From Amphritea japonica ATCC BAA-1530 (GTDB lineage Bacteria > Pseudomonadota > Gammaproteobacteria > Pseudomonadales > Balneatricaceae): a DNA stretch of 64,000 nucleotides. Shown here in pieces: positions 1 to 9,174 of this stretch. A program made the position numbers and the translations under genes. The stretch lies in the NCBI RefSeq assembly GCF_016592435.1, contig NZ_AP014545.1, positions 2,178,693-2,242,692 on the forward strand. The letters are read 5' to 3'. Every line of letters starts with the position of its first letter. The stretch's first letter is position 1. The notes beneath the pieces are model-generated. The model saw only the letters and a program-made list of their open reading frames with translations. It was not told where the DNA came from and searched no databases.

Positions 1-2
1 TG

Positions 3-167
3 ATAATTAATGATCTGAGTGATATCGATAGCGACCATTTTCTGGGCCCCGAATCTAAACGTAAAAAACGGAACAACCGGAAAAAACCTAACCGTCAGAT
101 GATTGAAGATTACATAGAAGAACGTTCACTCAAACGCCGCATAACCGAATCTTACGACATGCTTTGA
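3..167 (+). CDS. C-terminal part of a small basic protein (5' end outside window)
   Basis: The frame is open from the left edge to a TGA at 165-167, giving about 54 residues. The middle is very rich in Lys, Arg and Asn, and the end is a charged, probably helical stretch (EDYIEERSLKRRI) finishing in YDML. This resembles small PA3496-type proteins (putative envelope integrity, about 60 residues), but that is a recollection of the pattern only. The start codon is not visible, and the gene converges on the radical SAM gene that follows. Confidence 0.5.
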   Translation: MINDLSDIDSDHFLGPESKRKKRNNRKKPNRQMIEDYIEERSLKRRITESYDML

Positions 168-197
168 GCCTGACGTGCCACGTTCCCATACCAGCGC

Positions 198-2444
198 TCA
201 GCGCTGTTGCTTTTTAACGCTGCTTTGTCCCGTATTCTTGCGCTTTTTACCCTGGCGCGAAGCAGCGGTTTTTTTCCCTCTGACTCCATTTTTTGCCATA
301 GGAGCAGGCTTATTTCGCAGCTTAGTCTTCAGGCCAGCATCCCGTCGCTTAGGCTCTTCCTCAGGCGCAACCAGCTGCCCTGGCCGGGAACCAATCAGGT
401 CTTCGCGTCCCATCTCTTTTAACTTCACCCGTAAGGCGGGCCAGTTTTCCGGGTCATGGTAGCGCAGCAGTGTTTTATGGGCTTTGCGCTGGTCCTTATC
501 CCGGGGAATATAAAGCGTCTCACTCTTGTAGGTTACCTGCTTCAGCGGGTTTTTCTCAGAATGGTACATCGCCGTCGCCAGAGACATCGGCGATGGATAG
601 AAGTTCTGCACCTGATCTACTTTGACATCATTGTCCTTCAGCCAGAGTGAAAGATTAAGCATATCTTCATCTTCGCAACCCGGATGTGCGGCAATAAAAT
701 AAGGAATCAGGTACTGCTTCTTACCTGCCTCACGGGAAAAGCGATCAAACATTTTCTTGAAGTCGTAATAGGTATCCATACCCGGCTTCATCATTTTATT
801 CAGGGTGTTCTGTTCACTGTGCTCCGGGGCGATCTTGAGATAGCCACCAACGTGATAAGTTACTAATTCACGCACATAATCAGGGTCTTTTACCGCGAGG
901 TCATAGCGCAAGCCTGAAGCGATAGCGATGTTATGAATCCCCTCCATCTTTCTCGCTTTACGATACAACTGAGTCGTTGGGCTGTGATCGGTATTCAGGT
1001 TCTTACAGATGACCGGATAGACACAGGAAAGCTTACGGCAGTTCGACTGGATTTCATCATCGTTACAATTAAGAAAATACATATTTGAAGTCGGCCCGCC
1101 AAGGTCCGAAATAGACCCGGTAAAACCAGGCACCTTGTCTTTAATATCCTCAATTTCGCTCAAAATCGACTCATGGGATCGACTCTGAATAATCCGTCCT
1201 TCATGCTCGGTAATAGAACAGAAAGTACAGCCACCAAAACAGCCTCGCATAATATTGATCGAAAAGCGGATCATGTCATAGGCAGGAATCTTATTCTTAC
1301 CATAGCGGGGATGCGGAATCCGCTGATAAGGCAAACCAAAGACACCGTCCATCTCAGCAGTTTCCAGCGGTATCGGCGGCGGATTGACCCAGATCTCCCG
1401 GTTCCCGTGCTTCTGAATCAGTGCCCGGGCGTTATGCGGATTTGATTCCTGATGTAATACCCGGGATGCGTGGGCATACAGCGATGAATCTTTAGCGACC
1501 TTGTCAAAGGATGGCAGACGTACATAAGTCGTGGCTGCATCGAGTTTTTCTTTGCGCTTTAACGGCATTGGAATGATACGTATCGGCGCTACGTGATCAT
1601 CTTCAGACTGTGTATTAACCGAATTATCAGCACCACAACGTTTGGTTGTTGGGTCCAGTAGTTTATCCGCACCACTCTGATCGTTGCCAAAATCGTAAGG
1701 ATTGGGAAGCTTATCGATATTTCCCGGCCAATCTATCCGGGTTGAGTCCAGCTCAACAAAGCCTGCTGGAGGGGCCTGGCGAATATGTACCGTTCCACGC
1801 AGATCCCAGAGCTCATCCAGGGTTTTACCGGCTGCAAGTCCGTGACTCAATTCAACAATCGCCCGCTCCGCATTGCCATAAAGCAAAATATCAGCCGTCG
1901 CATCCATCAACACTGAACGACGAACCTTATTACTCCAGTAATCATACTGTGCGATACGCCGCAAACTGGCTTCAATACCTCCCAGTACCACTGGTACATC
2001 GGTATAAGCCTCCTTACAACGCTGGCTATAAACGATGACCGCCCGATCGGGACGTTCCCCTCCCTTACCCCCAGCAGTATAAGCATCATCATGACGCATC
2101 CGAAGATCAGCCGTATAACGGTTAATCATGGAGTCCATATTACCCGCCGTAATACCAAAATAGAGATTGGGCTTTCCTAACGCCATGAAAGGATCTGCAC
2201 TACGCCAGTCTGGCTGAGCGATAATCCCGACTCTGAAACCCTGTGCTTCAAGTAAACGCCCCATCACAGCCATACCAAAACTGGGGTGGTCGACATAAGC
2301 ATCACCGGTAACAATGACAATATCGCAGCTATCCCACCCTAGTTGCTCCATCTCCTTGCGACTGGTTGGCAGAAAAGGAGCGATACCAAAGCATTCAGCC
2401 CAGTAGCGAGGATAGGAAAATAGATCAGGCGCAGTTTTTTTCAT
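198..2444 (-). CDS. ygiQ: YgiQ family radical SAM protein
   Basis: Large radical SAM enzyme of 748 residues, the usual YgiQ size; its substrate is not established. The N-terminal domain carries the family signature around [20 protein letters not shown] (residues 38-57). The 4Fe-4S/SAM cluster motif CFGGCTFC supplies Cys402, Cys406 and Cys409 and is followed by [13 protein letters not shown]. The last 50 residues are Lys/Arg-rich and low complexity, as is common for the family. Residues about 245-290 form a polar linker that I would expect to vary between homologues. The ATG at 2442-2444 is the first start after an upstream open region. It is transcribed divergently from the small gene at 2603. 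Confidence 0.95.
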   Translation of the reverse strand: MKKTAPDLFSYPRYWAECFGIAPFLPTSRKEMEQLGWDSCDIVIVTGDAYVDHPSFGMAVMGRLLEAQGFRVGIIAQPDWRSADPFMALGKPNLYFGITAGNMDSMINRYTADLRMRHDDAYTAGGKGGERPDRAVIVYSQRCKEAYTDVPVVLGGIEASLRRIAQYDYWSNKVRRSVLMDATADILLYGNAERAIVELSHGLAAGKTLDELWDLRGTVHIRQAPPAGFVELDSTRIDWPGNIDKLPNPYDFGNDQSGADKLLDPTTKRCGADNSVNTQSEDDHVAPIRIIPMPLKRKEKLDAATTYVRLPSFDKVAKDSSLYAHASRVLHQESNPHNARALIQKHGNREIWVNPPPIPLETAEMDGVFGLPYQRIPHPRYGKNKIPAYDMIRFSINIMRGCFGGCTFCSITEHEGRIIQSRSHESILSEIEDIKDKVPGFTGSISDLGGPTSNMYFLNCNDDEIQSNCRKLSCVYPVICKNLNTDHSPTTQLYRKARKMEGIHNIAIASGLRYDLAVKDPDYVRELVTYHVGGYLKIAPEHSEQNTLNKMMKPGMDTYYDFKKMFDRFSREAGKKQYLIPYFIAAHPGCEDEDMLNLSLWLKDNDVKVDQVQNFYPSPMSLATAMYHSEKNPLKQVTYKSETLYIPRDKDQRKAHKTLLRYHDPENWPALRVKLKEMGREDLIGSRPGQLVAPEEEPKRRDAGLKTKLRNKPAPMAKNGVRGKKTAASRQGKKRKNTGQSSVKKQQR

Positions 2445-2602
2445 GGAAGTTCAGCGAGACGACATAATTCGAGGATGTTTATTGTCTCAGAAAGCGCTAC
2501 CAACAGGTAGTAAAAATACGGCCTACACTGATGTTTACTGGGCGCGAGGGCAAAAACACAGTAAAATACTCGGATTTAGGCCATTACAAAGTATGCAGAG
2601 CG

Positions 2603-2770
2603 ATGATGAACCGAGAAAAACCAACCCCGCCCGCCAACTCTGAATGTTGCGAAAGCGAATGCTCCCCCTGTGTATGGGATACTTACTTCGAAGAACTGAA
2701 AACCTGGAATGCAGAGCAAGCAGCATTAAAAGAATCTGAAACCCAAAAAAACAAGACTGAATCAACTTAA
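2603..2770 (+). CDS. Oxidoreductase-like domain small protein
   Basis: Encodes 55 residues from the ATG at 2603 (a second ATG follows at once). The core PTPPANSECCESECSPCVW matches the short cysteine-rich oxidoreductase-like module (Pfam Oxidored-like, PF09791), with four Cys and a Pro-rich lead. The function is unknown; the cysteines suggest metal or redox binding. The frame is open upstream to 2531, but the conserved module starts a few residues after 2603, so the shorter form is preferred. It lies 16 bp upstream of the thioesterase gene and is probably co-transcribed with it. Confidence 0.7.
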   Translation: MMNREKPTPPANSECCESECSPCVWDTYFEELKTWNAEQAALKESETQKNKTEST

Positions 2771-2786
2771 CGAAGAGGCTGAACTG

Positions 2787-3275
2787 ATGTCCAATAAGGC
2801 GCCGGTTATCTATCGCACTCAGATCAAACAAGAGTGGCTGGATTATAATAACCATATGAACGTTGCTTACTATGTCCTGATATTTGACCTGGCAGGCGTT
2901 GAGCTGGTCAGTCAACTAGGGCTGAGTGAAAAAGTCACTGAGGCTACGGGCATTTCCTGGATGGTATTGGAAAATCACATCACCTATAACAGTGAAGTCG
3001 TACTAGACCAGCCAGTTGAGATCCGCTGCCAGCTCATAGACCATGATACTAAGCGCCTGCACCTCTACTTTGAGATGTATGCCCAGGCGGAAGATGGAAC
3101 AGAGTACCTTGCTTCAACTCTGGAACAGATGGCGATGTGTGTTGATCTCAATAGCCGCAGCAGTTGCGCGTTTCCAGAGGCGATAGCCCTGACAATTAAC
3201 AATATGGCAGAGCAACAGTCCAACCTCTCGATGCCGACTAATATTGGACGAAGAATAAGTATTCGCCGCCGCTAA
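2787..3275 (+). CDS. Acyl-CoA thioesterase, 4HBT hotdog-fold family
   Basis: A 162-residue single-domain hotdog thioesterase expected to hydrolyse a small acyl-CoA. The motif WLDYNNHMNVAYYV near the N-terminus is the 4-hydroxybenzoyl-CoA-thioesterase-type active-site segment (D/N-x-x-N-H-M-N). The following E-x-H-I-T-Y and HDTKRLHLYFEMY segments resemble thioesterases of carnitine/betaine catabolism. A GAAGAGG ribosome-binding site precedes the ATG. No carnitine genes are adjacent, so the substrate is open. The C-terminal tail IGRRISIRRR is basic. Confidence 0.82.
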   Translation: MSNKAPVIYRTQIKQEWLDYNNHMNVAYYVLIFDLAGVELVSQLGLSEKVTEATGISWMVLENHITYNSEVVLDQPVEIRCQLIDHDTKRLHLYFEMYAQAEDGTEYLASTLEQMAMCVDLNSRSSCAFPEAIALTINNMAEQQSNLSMPTNIGRRISIRRR

Positions 3276-3338
3276 AGGAGGCAATACCCTCCTCCCTCTT
3301 ACCTATACGGCAAAATAGGTCTAAGCTACTGCTTTTAA

Positions 3339-4328
3339 ATGCCTTTAGGAAACATTGTGGACAGAGAGACTCTGGAAAGAGCGGCCCGGCGGGGCATCAT
3401 ATCTCAACAACAGCTGAAAGAATTAATCGTTTTCAGTACTGCTGAAGGTTCCGATGAACCCGTTGGCGAAGAACAGCTACGCTTCGTGCGAAATTTTGGT
3501 GATATTTTTATCACCTTAGGCGTACTGTTTGTCACCTTCTCTGTCGCGGCAATGGATCTGACACAGCTACAATGGCTACTGCCGGCAGCTCTTTTTCTGG
3601 GCGCTGCCGAATGGCTTGTACGTATTCGCAGACTGGCGCTCCCAGGTATCGCCATCCTGATATCAACACTCTACTTTCTCAGTAAAGCACTGGGTATTTC
3701 TGAGTTTGAAACGGCAAGCTTGCAGTTTATCACCCTCAGTGGTTGTTCATTATTGTTTTACCTGCGTTACCGGATGCCTTTCAGCCTGTTACCCGTCGCA
3801 GCAGGGCTTGTCGCCGCAACGGTCAGCACTGTAGGTATTGATATGTTTAAACATCAGATACTGTTTACTGCGCTTGGACTCATCGTTTTCATCACCGCAA
3901 TGGGCTTTGATGCCCGCGATCGCAAACGCCAGCTGCGGGCCAGCGATTGCGGATTCTGGCTCCACTTGCTGGCATCACCATTAATTGTCCATGGCATGAT
4001 GACCACTCTGCTGTTTAGTGAAACAGGCTTGCTCGAAGCCGGCACCAACCGCGAGATCGGACTACTAATATTCTTTATATTTTTTCTGCTCACCGCACTC
4101 TTTGTCGACCGCCGGGCGATGCTGGTCTCCAGCCTGTCATACGCAATCTATGCAATCTTTCAGGTTGTCAGCAGCAACCTTCTCGATAGCAGTAACCTGC
4201 CACTAATCATTTTTATCGGTTTTGGCGTATTCATCGTTCTGTTCGGCACTTATTGGTACAAACTACGACGATTAATCTTTGGGGCTCTTCGCAGCAGCTG
4301 GCCTGCCAGGTTTGTGCCCGAGCTATAG
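3339..4328 (+). CDS. Multipass inner-membrane protein, unknown function
   Basis: A 329-residue protein with a cytoplasmic N-terminal helix region (about residues 1-50) and roughly nine hydrophobic segments from residue 55 to the end, closing with a basic tail (KLRRLIFGALRSSWPAR). I do not recognise a catalytic motif. The soluble helical head followed by a run of transmembrane helices recalls DUF2157-type proteins, a plan also seen at 14,719. It is preceded by a 60-bp gap after the thioesterase gene and could be in the same transcript. Confidence 0.65.
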   Translation: MPLGNIVDRETLERAARRGIISQQQLKELIVFSTAEGSDEPVGEEQLRFVRNFGDIFITLGVLFVTFSVAAMDLTQLQWLLPAALFLGAAEWLVRIRRLALPGIAILISTLYFLSKALGISEFETASLQFITLSGCSLLFYLRYRMPFSLLPVAAGLVAATVSTVGIDMFKHQILFTALGLIVFITAMGFDARDRKRQLRASDCGFWLHLLASPLIVHGMMTTLLFSETGLLEAGTNREIGLLIFFIFFLLTALFVDRRAMLVSSLSYAIYAIFQVVSSNLLDSSNLPLIIFIGFGVFIVLFGTYWYKLRRLIFGALRSSWPARFVPEL

Positions 4329-4438
4329 CTGTACACAGGCTGAATCACGTAAAGTTTAAGCTGAAAAATGATCCACTTGAAAGTGACTCACCAGGCTTCT
4401 GGATAGACTAAAATTTAACTCAGAGATGAGGTTGAATT

Positions 4439-4885
4439 ATGTATTATCTAAGAAGCCTGTTATTAATTTTATGCTGCCTTCCACTAAGCCTTCAGGCAGA
4501 TAGCGATATCCGCGTCCATGCCGGCATCACTATCGACACGGGCAATGTACGTCTATATCTCAGCGATCGACAACTTAGTAGCCATCTATACTTCGGACGT
4601 AATGATTTCTATAACGACAGATTAAATCACAGGTCAGATCGCTATAGATCACAGCATTACTATCGCAACAGCGGTCATCGTAGCTATAACAATCGTGGAT
4701 ACAAAAAACATAGTTATAACGATCATAAGCAATATAGAAAGCATTACTCTTCCAGACACTACAAAAGCCCTGGGCATAATCGACGTTTCAATAACCACCG
4801 CCACAATCGACAAATAATTATTCGTGACTCCCGACATTATGATTATCGTAAATTTCGTCACCAGCGTTCTTACAATCATTGGTAA
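4439..4885 (+). CDS. Secreted His/Tyr/Arg/Asn-rich low-complexity protein
   Basis: A 148-residue protein with a clear signal peptide (MYYLRSLLLILCCLPLSLQA, predicted cleavage near residue 20) and a short ordered part to about residue 65. The remaining 80 residues are almost entirely His, Tyr, Arg, Asn, Ser and Lys, in irregular repeats such as HYYRNSGHRSYNNRGY. The His density suggests metal binding or an adhesive/periplasmic buffering role, but no family is recognised. The ATG follows GAGATGAGG. Base use is unusually A-rich for the window, in line with the Asn/Lys/Tyr content. Confidence 0.7.
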   Translation: MYYLRSLLLILCCLPLSLQADSDIRVHAGITIDTGNVRLYLSDRQLSSHLYFGRNDFYNDRLNHRSDRYRSQHYYRNSGHRSYNNRGYKKHSYNDHKQYRKHYSSRHYKSPGHNRRFNNHRHNRQIIIRDSRHYDYRKFRHQRSYNHW

Positions 4886-4989
4886 TGACGTTATTACGCA
4901 CAATGTTCACTCTTTCCGTATGAACAGCGGCGATTCAAATCATAAAAAAGCCACCTAACTCTCCAATGTAGGCTTTCCAGAAGGTACAA

Positions 4990-5844
4990 TTGCTGAAATT
5001 TTTTCGTCAAATCGGTATTCCTTTGCAAAACCTATACGAACAAACCAAGCAAGCTTTCCTCACCGCGGACCCTGATCTGAAGATCGAGCAAACCCGGCAG
5101 GTTGTCAGCCGGTGGAATGCGGGTGAACTTGAATGGCTTGAGGGGGCCCGCCCGGAGCTTTTAAACCAGCCTGGTCGACTCGACACACCTGAAATAGTGG
5201 CCCCTGCTGAGGTAAACAAGCGAAAATTTGGAAAGGAAAAAGGACGCGCGGCACTCATTCATGCGCTGGCGCATATCGAACTGACAGCCGTCAACCTGGC
5301 GTTAGATTCTGTTTACCGCTACCGTGATATGCCCAAAGAGTTTTACGCTGACTGGATGCAATGCGCTGGAGAAGAAGCCAATCATTTTATAGCCCTGCGT
5401 GGCCGTTTACGAGAGATGGGTTATGACTACGGCAGTTTTTCAGCTCACGGGGAGCTTTGGAGCATGGCCGTTGATACCGGCGATGATATGCTTGAAAGAA
5501 TGGGTATCGTTCATCGGGTATTTGAAGCCAGAGCGTTGGATGTGATACCCAAAGCGGTTCAGCGCTTCGATCAATTAGGCGACAAAAAAATGGTCGACGT
5601 TCTCACTATGATTGCTAATGAAGAGGTCGGCCATGTGAGCTCCGGTACTCGCTGGTATCACTATCAATGCAACAAACGCCAACTCGATCCGAATCAGACC
5701 TTTATAAATCTGCTTTGGAAATATATGAAAGGGCCTCTGAAAGGGCCGTTTAACTATGAAGAAAGACTCAAAGCGGGGTTCACACAACCTGAGCTGGCCA
5801 TGATGGAAGCAATGGATAAAAACAAACCACCTGTAACCCTATAA
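4990..5844 (+). CDS. DUF455 ferritin-like diiron protein
   Basis: A 284-residue four-helix-bundle protein of the DUF455/MiaE-like ferritin family. The diiron ligand set is visible: HIE (first Glu), EEANH (Glu-x-x-His), FEAR (third Glu) and EEVGH (second Glu-x-x-His). The family is thought to perform oxygen-dependent chemistry; the substrate is unknown. The start is TTG at 4990, preceded by an AGAAGG ribosome-binding site at a good distance; there is no nearby in-frame ATG. Confidence 0.85.
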   Translation: MLKFFRQIGIPLQNLYEQTKQAFLTADPDLKIEQTRQVVSRWNAGELEWLEGARPELLNQPGRLDTPEIVAPAEVNKRKFGKEKGRAALIHALAHIELTAVNLALDSVYRYRDMPKEFYADWMQCAGEEANHFIALRGRLREMGYDYGSFSAHGELWSMAVDTGDDMLERMGIVHRVFEARALDVIPKAVQRFDQLGDKKMVDVLTMIANEEVGHVSSGTRWYHYQCNKRQLDPNQTFINLLWKYMKGPLKGPFNYEERLKAGFTQPELAMMEAMDKNKPPVTL

Positions 5845-6027
5845 TTACCCACTTTGAGAAATGATTCAGCCCGTGTTCAGACCGAATCATTGCACCAAAA
5901 TTTTTACCGTATAGACTGAAGGTTATCCGGGCCCTTCTCAAATCGACGCTAGGTTCTTTCCAGCAGAGCCTGATTTATGCTGCAGGGCCCGGATCTCTTC
6001 ATCTTAAGCATCGCTGTCCAGGTTTTA

Positions 6028-6570
6028 TTATTTTTCAAAGTGAAGCTGTACCGCTTTCAAGCTCAGATGATTATTACTGTCGCTCAAATACAGCTCGCCA
6101 TCGCTAATCGTCAAAGAAAGCTGCATCGAACGACTAACGAACATTTCTAGCGGCTCTACTTCACGGTCCTCAAACCGCCACACCGTCACCTTTGGCAAAC
6201 CTGAAATAGCCTGCCCCTGCTTTTCCCACCAGGTATCAACCTCTCGGCCGTACGCGTAAAGGGAGATCTTGGGCGCTCGGCTTACCGCTTTACGTAACCT
6301 GTCTGGCGATGCCTGCCCCAGCTCTATCCAATGCTCGATCTGACCATCAGGCCCCACCTGCCAGAGTTCAGGTTCATCTGTACTCGATAGCCCCCGGGTA
6401 AAGCTCAAATCCTGATGGTAATTAATACCAAAAACCATCAAGCGTACCATCATCCGCTGCAACGTCTCAGAGGGGTGCTGCGCCAGAGTCATATGACAAG
6501 TTTCATAGCAATGTCTATCCGTGTCACTCAGTTGCAATTCTACTTTATAAATTGTTGGCTTCAGTGCCAT
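6028..6570 (-). CDS. yaeQ: YaeQ family protein
   Basis: A 180-residue cytosolic protein, the standard YaeQ length, with the family pattern MALKPTIYKVELQLSDTDR at the N-terminus, a WWEKQG segment, and the C-terminal SDGELYLSD segment. The YaeQ fold is PD-(D/E)xK-like; its biological role is not settled (historically linked to hemolysin/RfaH complementation). It is transcribed away from the cysteine-cluster gene at 6618, with which it shares a 47-bp upstream region. Confidence 0.92.
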   Translation of the reverse strand: MALKPTIYKVELQLSDTDRHCYETCHMTLAQHPSETLQRMMVRLMVFGINYHQDLSFTRGLSSTDEPELWQVGPDGQIEHWIELGQASPDRLRKAVSRAPKISLYAYGREVDTWWEKQGQAISGLPKVTVWRFEDREVEPLEMFVSRSMQLSLTISDGELYLSDSNNHLSLKAVQLHFEK

Positions 6571-6617
6571 GCAAGTACGCCTTTTTGTCGATGAGCTTAT
6601 ATTGTGAGCTTATATTG

Positions 6618-6929
6618 ATGAGCAAGCAGCGCTATTATAGCGATTTAGACATGGGAACATATTGTTATATGAAATGCCGTTCAGGTTGCGCCGCCTGCTG
6701 TATTGCACCGCACATCAGCACCCCTATTCCCAATATGCCTGATGGCAAGCCTGCGGGGATCCCCTGCAAAAATTTAGATGAACACCTGAATTGCAGAATA
6801 TGGAACACTTTAGACTACCCTCCCCTTTGTCGTGCATTTCTGCCCAATGAAGAACATTGCGGTGAGGAGCGCCACCAAGCACTTAAAATCCTGACCCAAT
6901 TAGAACTGGAAACAGCGCCAGGTAGTTGA
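6618..6929 (+). CDS. YkgJ-type cysteine cluster protein
   Basis: A protein of about 103 residues with an N-terminal CRSGCAACC cluster, then CKNL, CRIW and CRAF cysteines, matching the CxxCxxCC zinc/iron-chelating family (PF03692, YkgJ). PNMPDGKPAGIPC is the typical middle segment. ATG 6618 (MSKQRYYSD) is preferred over the open frame back to 6552; ATG 6651, just before the cysteine cluster, is an alternative. Probably a metal-cluster-binding cytosolic protein of unknown role. Confidence 0.82.
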   Translation: MSKQRYYSDLDMGTYCYMKCRSGCAACCIAPHISTPIPNMPDGKPAGIPCKNLDEHLNCRIWNTLDYPPLCRAFLPNEEHCGEERHQALKILTQLELETAPGS

Positions 6930-7001
6930 TCGCCCCCCTGAATAAGCTACACTTGCCCGTCATCATTATGAACAACCGAATATACAACCGGAACACACCC
7001 T

Positions 7002-8066
7002 ATGGATCTTAAATTTCTAGCTATCCGAGAACTGATAAAAGAAGCCGACGACAGCGTTGCAACCATCAGCGAAAAAGGTGGCCCGTTAGATGTTTCTGAT
7101 CCGATGGCTCAACAACTGTTTAATGCGCTGGTTACCGCTTATGGGCGACGATCGACTCTCACCCACGGTTCGTTCAACCAGGAAAATAGTGAAGGTTACC
7201 CATTCATTTCGGGATTCGAAAACTTCATTAAAGGCCCTGTTGACGAAGGTAAGTTTCTGCATCTCTGTGACCAGGCGCTGGCCCAATTGGCTGCCTCGCT
7301 TCAGCAACCCTCAGCCCGTTCAGCGACCGGCGGCTATGCGATCTTTATCTACTATTCATCTGATGTATTTGATTATCTGTTAATTGCTTTAGTGCGAGAC
7401 AAAACCGGACTCGCTTTTGATGAAGAACTGAACCCCACGAAGGTCATCGAAGTCGATTTGGAAAAGCTACACCAAGCGGCCAAAATAAATATCACCACCT
7501 ATAAAGAAGATAGTGATAGTTATCTAAGCTTTATCGGCACCCGTCAGCAAGGCAATATTACCCACTACTTTTCCAATGCCCTTGGCTGTACCGATGTTGT
7601 ACCCTCGAAAAAATCTACATCCGACCTTATCCGTGCCAGCGAAGATTTCTGTCGTCGTTATCAACTGCAGGAAAAACAGGATGAGATCGTTGAAGATGTC
7701 GTTAGCTACCTGTCACGCCAGCGAGAAGACCGACAGTCCGCGTACCTGCCAGACGTTGAAAAAATCTTTGATGATCATTTGCCCCCAGAGCACGTTGAAA
7801 AAGCCACGGGCGCTTTTGGTAAGTTTGCCAACTCCGAAGATTACCAGGTAAGCCAGGAATTCCAGCCTCATACCAGCACGATAAACGCCTACACGCAGGT
7901 TAAAACCAAAATGGATAACTGGCAATTAGACTTTGCCCGCCGCTCTCTGGGCCACCTTCATACCGACAGTGAAATAGAATTTGATGCGCAAACAAATTCA
8001 TTGCGAATTAATCGTCTCTCCACGAAAGTAATTGCACAATTGAAAGAAGCACTGGATATCAGCTAA
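7002..8066 (+). CDS. yejK: Nucleoid-associated protein YejK/NdpA
   Basis: A 354-residue protein matching the 37-kDa nucleoid-associated family throughout. It has the GGYAIFIYYSS segment, FIGTRQQGNITHYFSNALGC in the centre and a long charged helical C-terminal half. The family copurifies with the nucleoid. It stands alone between YkgJ and the phasin genes, and its length is normal (about 335-355). Confidence 0.92.
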   Translation: MDLKFLAIRELIKEADDSVATISEKGGPLDVSDPMAQQLFNALVTAYGRRSTLTHGSFNQENSEGYPFISGFENFIKGPVDEGKFLHLCDQALAQLAASLQQPSARSATGGYAIFIYYSSDVFDYLLIALVRDKTGLAFDEELNPTKVIEVDLEKLHQAAKINITTYKEDSDSYLSFIGTRQQGNITHYFSNALGCTDVVPSKKSTSDLIRASEDFCRRYQLQEKQDEIVEDVVSYLSRQREDRQSAYLPDVEKIFDDHLPPEHVEKATGAFGKFANSEDYQVSQEFQPHTSTINAYTQVKTKMDNWQLDFARRSLGHLHTDSEIEFDAQTNSLRINRLSTKVIAQLKEALDIS

Positions 8067-8223
8067 GAAGCTCGAAACGCACTCTGGACGTAAGAAAAAG
8101 TCTATGAGTGCCGCTTTCCCTTCGCCAGCTCTGCGCAACCTACACAAGGCAACAATTTTTCCCTTACTTTCACATTGTCACCTAAGTGTCACACCAGACT
8201 GATAACATGCAGTCGATAAATTA

Positions 8224-8300
8224 TTTTTTTGTGCGCTGCACAAAAAAACTTGACCGAAGCACTTTTTACTCTAAAATAGACTTTATTGTGCGCTGCACCA
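8224..8300 (+). promoter_or_regulatory. Phasin-1 promoter bracketed by two PhaR-like inverted repeats
   Basis: Box 1 (8224-8248) is a perfect inverted repeat: TTTTTTTGTGC, spacer GCT, then GCACAAAAAAA. A sigma-70 promoter follows, with -35 TTGACC (8250-8255), a 16-bp spacer and -10 TAAAAT (8272-8277). Box 2 (8286-8300) repeats TTGTGC-GCT-GCACCA at the expected transcription start. Paired TGC/GCA repeats around a phasin promoter are the known design for PhaR repression in other PHA producers. Assigning PhaR here is inference; phaR is not in the window. Confidence 0.78.
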
Positions 8301-8319
8301 TTAATCTTAGGAGATAACC

Positions 8320-8628
8320 ATGATCAACGCTAACATCGATTTCAAGAAGCCTTTCGAGTCTGTTCAAACTCTGATGGGCCTGCAAACTGCTGCCATCACT
8401 AAGACTGTTGAACTGCAGAAGCAGGCTGGTGAGCAACTGGCTTCTTTCTTCAAAGCTGAAGCTGGAAAAGCTCAAGAACTTAAATCTCCAGAAGATTTCG
8501 TTAAATTCAACGTTGAATCTAATAAAGCTCTTTTCGAATTGCTGAAGACTCAAGGTGAAGCATTCACTTCTCTGGCTAAAGAGTCTAGCGAAGAAGCGAT
8601 GGCTGAAATCCAGAAAATGGCTAGCTAA
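8320..8628 (+). CDS. Phasin family protein (copy 1)
   Basis: A 102-residue, almost wholly helical amphipathic protein with the phasin pattern: FESVQTLMGLQTAAITKTVE near the N-terminus, then PEDFVKFNVESNKALFELL and GEAFTSLAKESSEEA. Phasins coat polyhydroxyalkanoate granules; small ones of about 100 residues are usual in this group. AGGAG sits 6 bp before the ATG. It has its own promoter and terminator, so it is monocistronic, and is roughly two-thirds identical to the second copy. Confidence 0.9.
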   Translation: MINANIDFKKPFESVQTLMGLQTAAITKTVELQKQAGEQLASFFKAEAGKAQELKSPEDFVKFNVESNKALFELLKTQGEAFTSLAKESSEEAMAEIQKMAS

Positions 8629-8646
8629 GCGAACCCTTTTCAAAAA

Positions 8647-8677
8647 GCCTGGTAGCTAACACTACCGGGTTTTTTTT
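8647..8677 (+). terminator. Rho-independent terminator of phasin 1
   Basis: Stem CCTGGTAG / CTACCGGG (one T-G wobble), loop of six, then eight T. It ends the phasin-1 transcript before the second phasin promoter. Confidence 0.88.
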
Positions 8678-8724
8678 CGGCTGAATTTCAGCAGTTAGGC
8701 CTCTGAGAGGCTATTTTTTAATTA

Positions 8725-8801
8725 TTTTGTGCAGTGCACAAAAAAAGTATTTGACTTACCCGCAGAGATGCATACAATAGGCTTCATTGTGCACTGCACC
8801 A
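8725..8801 (+). promoter_or_regulatory. Phasin-2 promoter with the same paired inverted repeats
   Basis: Box 3 core TTGTGC-AGT-GCACAA is at 8727-8741. The -35 is TTGACT (8751-8756), with a 16-bp spacer and -10 TACAAT (8773-8778). Box 4 TTGTGC-ACT-GCACCA is at 8787-8801. The layout matches the phasin-1 promoter: upstream box just before -35, downstream box 8 bp after -10. Both boxes keep the 6-bp arms while the 3-bp spacer changes, as expected for a dimeric repressor site. Confidence 0.78.
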
Positions 8802-8821
8802 TAACTTACTGGAGAAACACC

Positions 8822-9127
8822 ATGACTAACACAATCGATTTTCAAAAGTCTTTCGACTCTGTAAAAACTCTGATGGAAATGCAAGCTGCTGTCATCACTA
8901 AATCTGTTGAACTGCAGAAGCAATCTGGCGAAGAGCTGGCTGCATTCTTCAAGACTGAAGCTGAAAAAGCTAAAGAATTGAAAACTCCTGAAGACGTAGT
9001 TAAGTTCAACGTTGAAGCTAACACTTCTTTGTTCGAACTGTTGAAAGCACAAGGCGAAGCCTTCACTTCTCTGGCTAAAGAGTCTGGTGAAGAAGCTCTG
9101 GCTGAAGTTTCCAAGTTAGCTAAGTAA
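8822..9127 (+). CDS. Phasin family protein (copy 2)
   Basis: A 101-residue paralogue of the preceding phasin, collinear over its full length. Shared segments include the ITK-VELQKQ, PED-VKFNVE and QGEAFTSLAKES stretches. The ATG at 8822 follows TGGAGAAACACC. An open frame continues upstream to 8729 but runs through the operator and promoter, so the shorter start is right. Local duplication with retained regulation suggests dosage selection or division of labour on granules. Confidence 0.9.
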   Translation: MTNTIDFQKSFDSVKTLMEMQAAVITKSVELQKQSGEELAAFFKTEAEKAKELKTPEDVVKFNVEANTSLFELLKAQGEAFTSLAKESGEEALAEVSKLAK

Positions 9128-9146
9128 TTTTCACTTAGTTCCCTTT

Positions 9147-9174
9147 AAGCCCCGCACTAGCGGGGCTTTTTTTT
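9147..9174 (+). terminator. Rho-independent terminator of phasin 2
   Basis: Perfect stem AGCCCCGC / GCGGGGCT with loop ACTA, followed by a run of T. The following 240 bp, up to the hemerythrin gene, hold nothing else I can identify. Confidence 0.93.

Noticed and set aside
1646-2038. 130-residue plus-strand ORF inside ygiQ
   Set aside because: Antisense shadow of a strongly conserved gene.
2443-2643. 66-residue plus-strand ORF before the oxidoreductase-like gene
   Set aside because: It overlaps the ygiQ start and the real small gene in another frame, with no supporting features.
6552-6617. N-terminal extension of the cysteine-cluster protein
   Set aside because: It would overlap the yaeQ start and adds unconserved residues; the ATG at 6618 or 6651 gives the normal family length.
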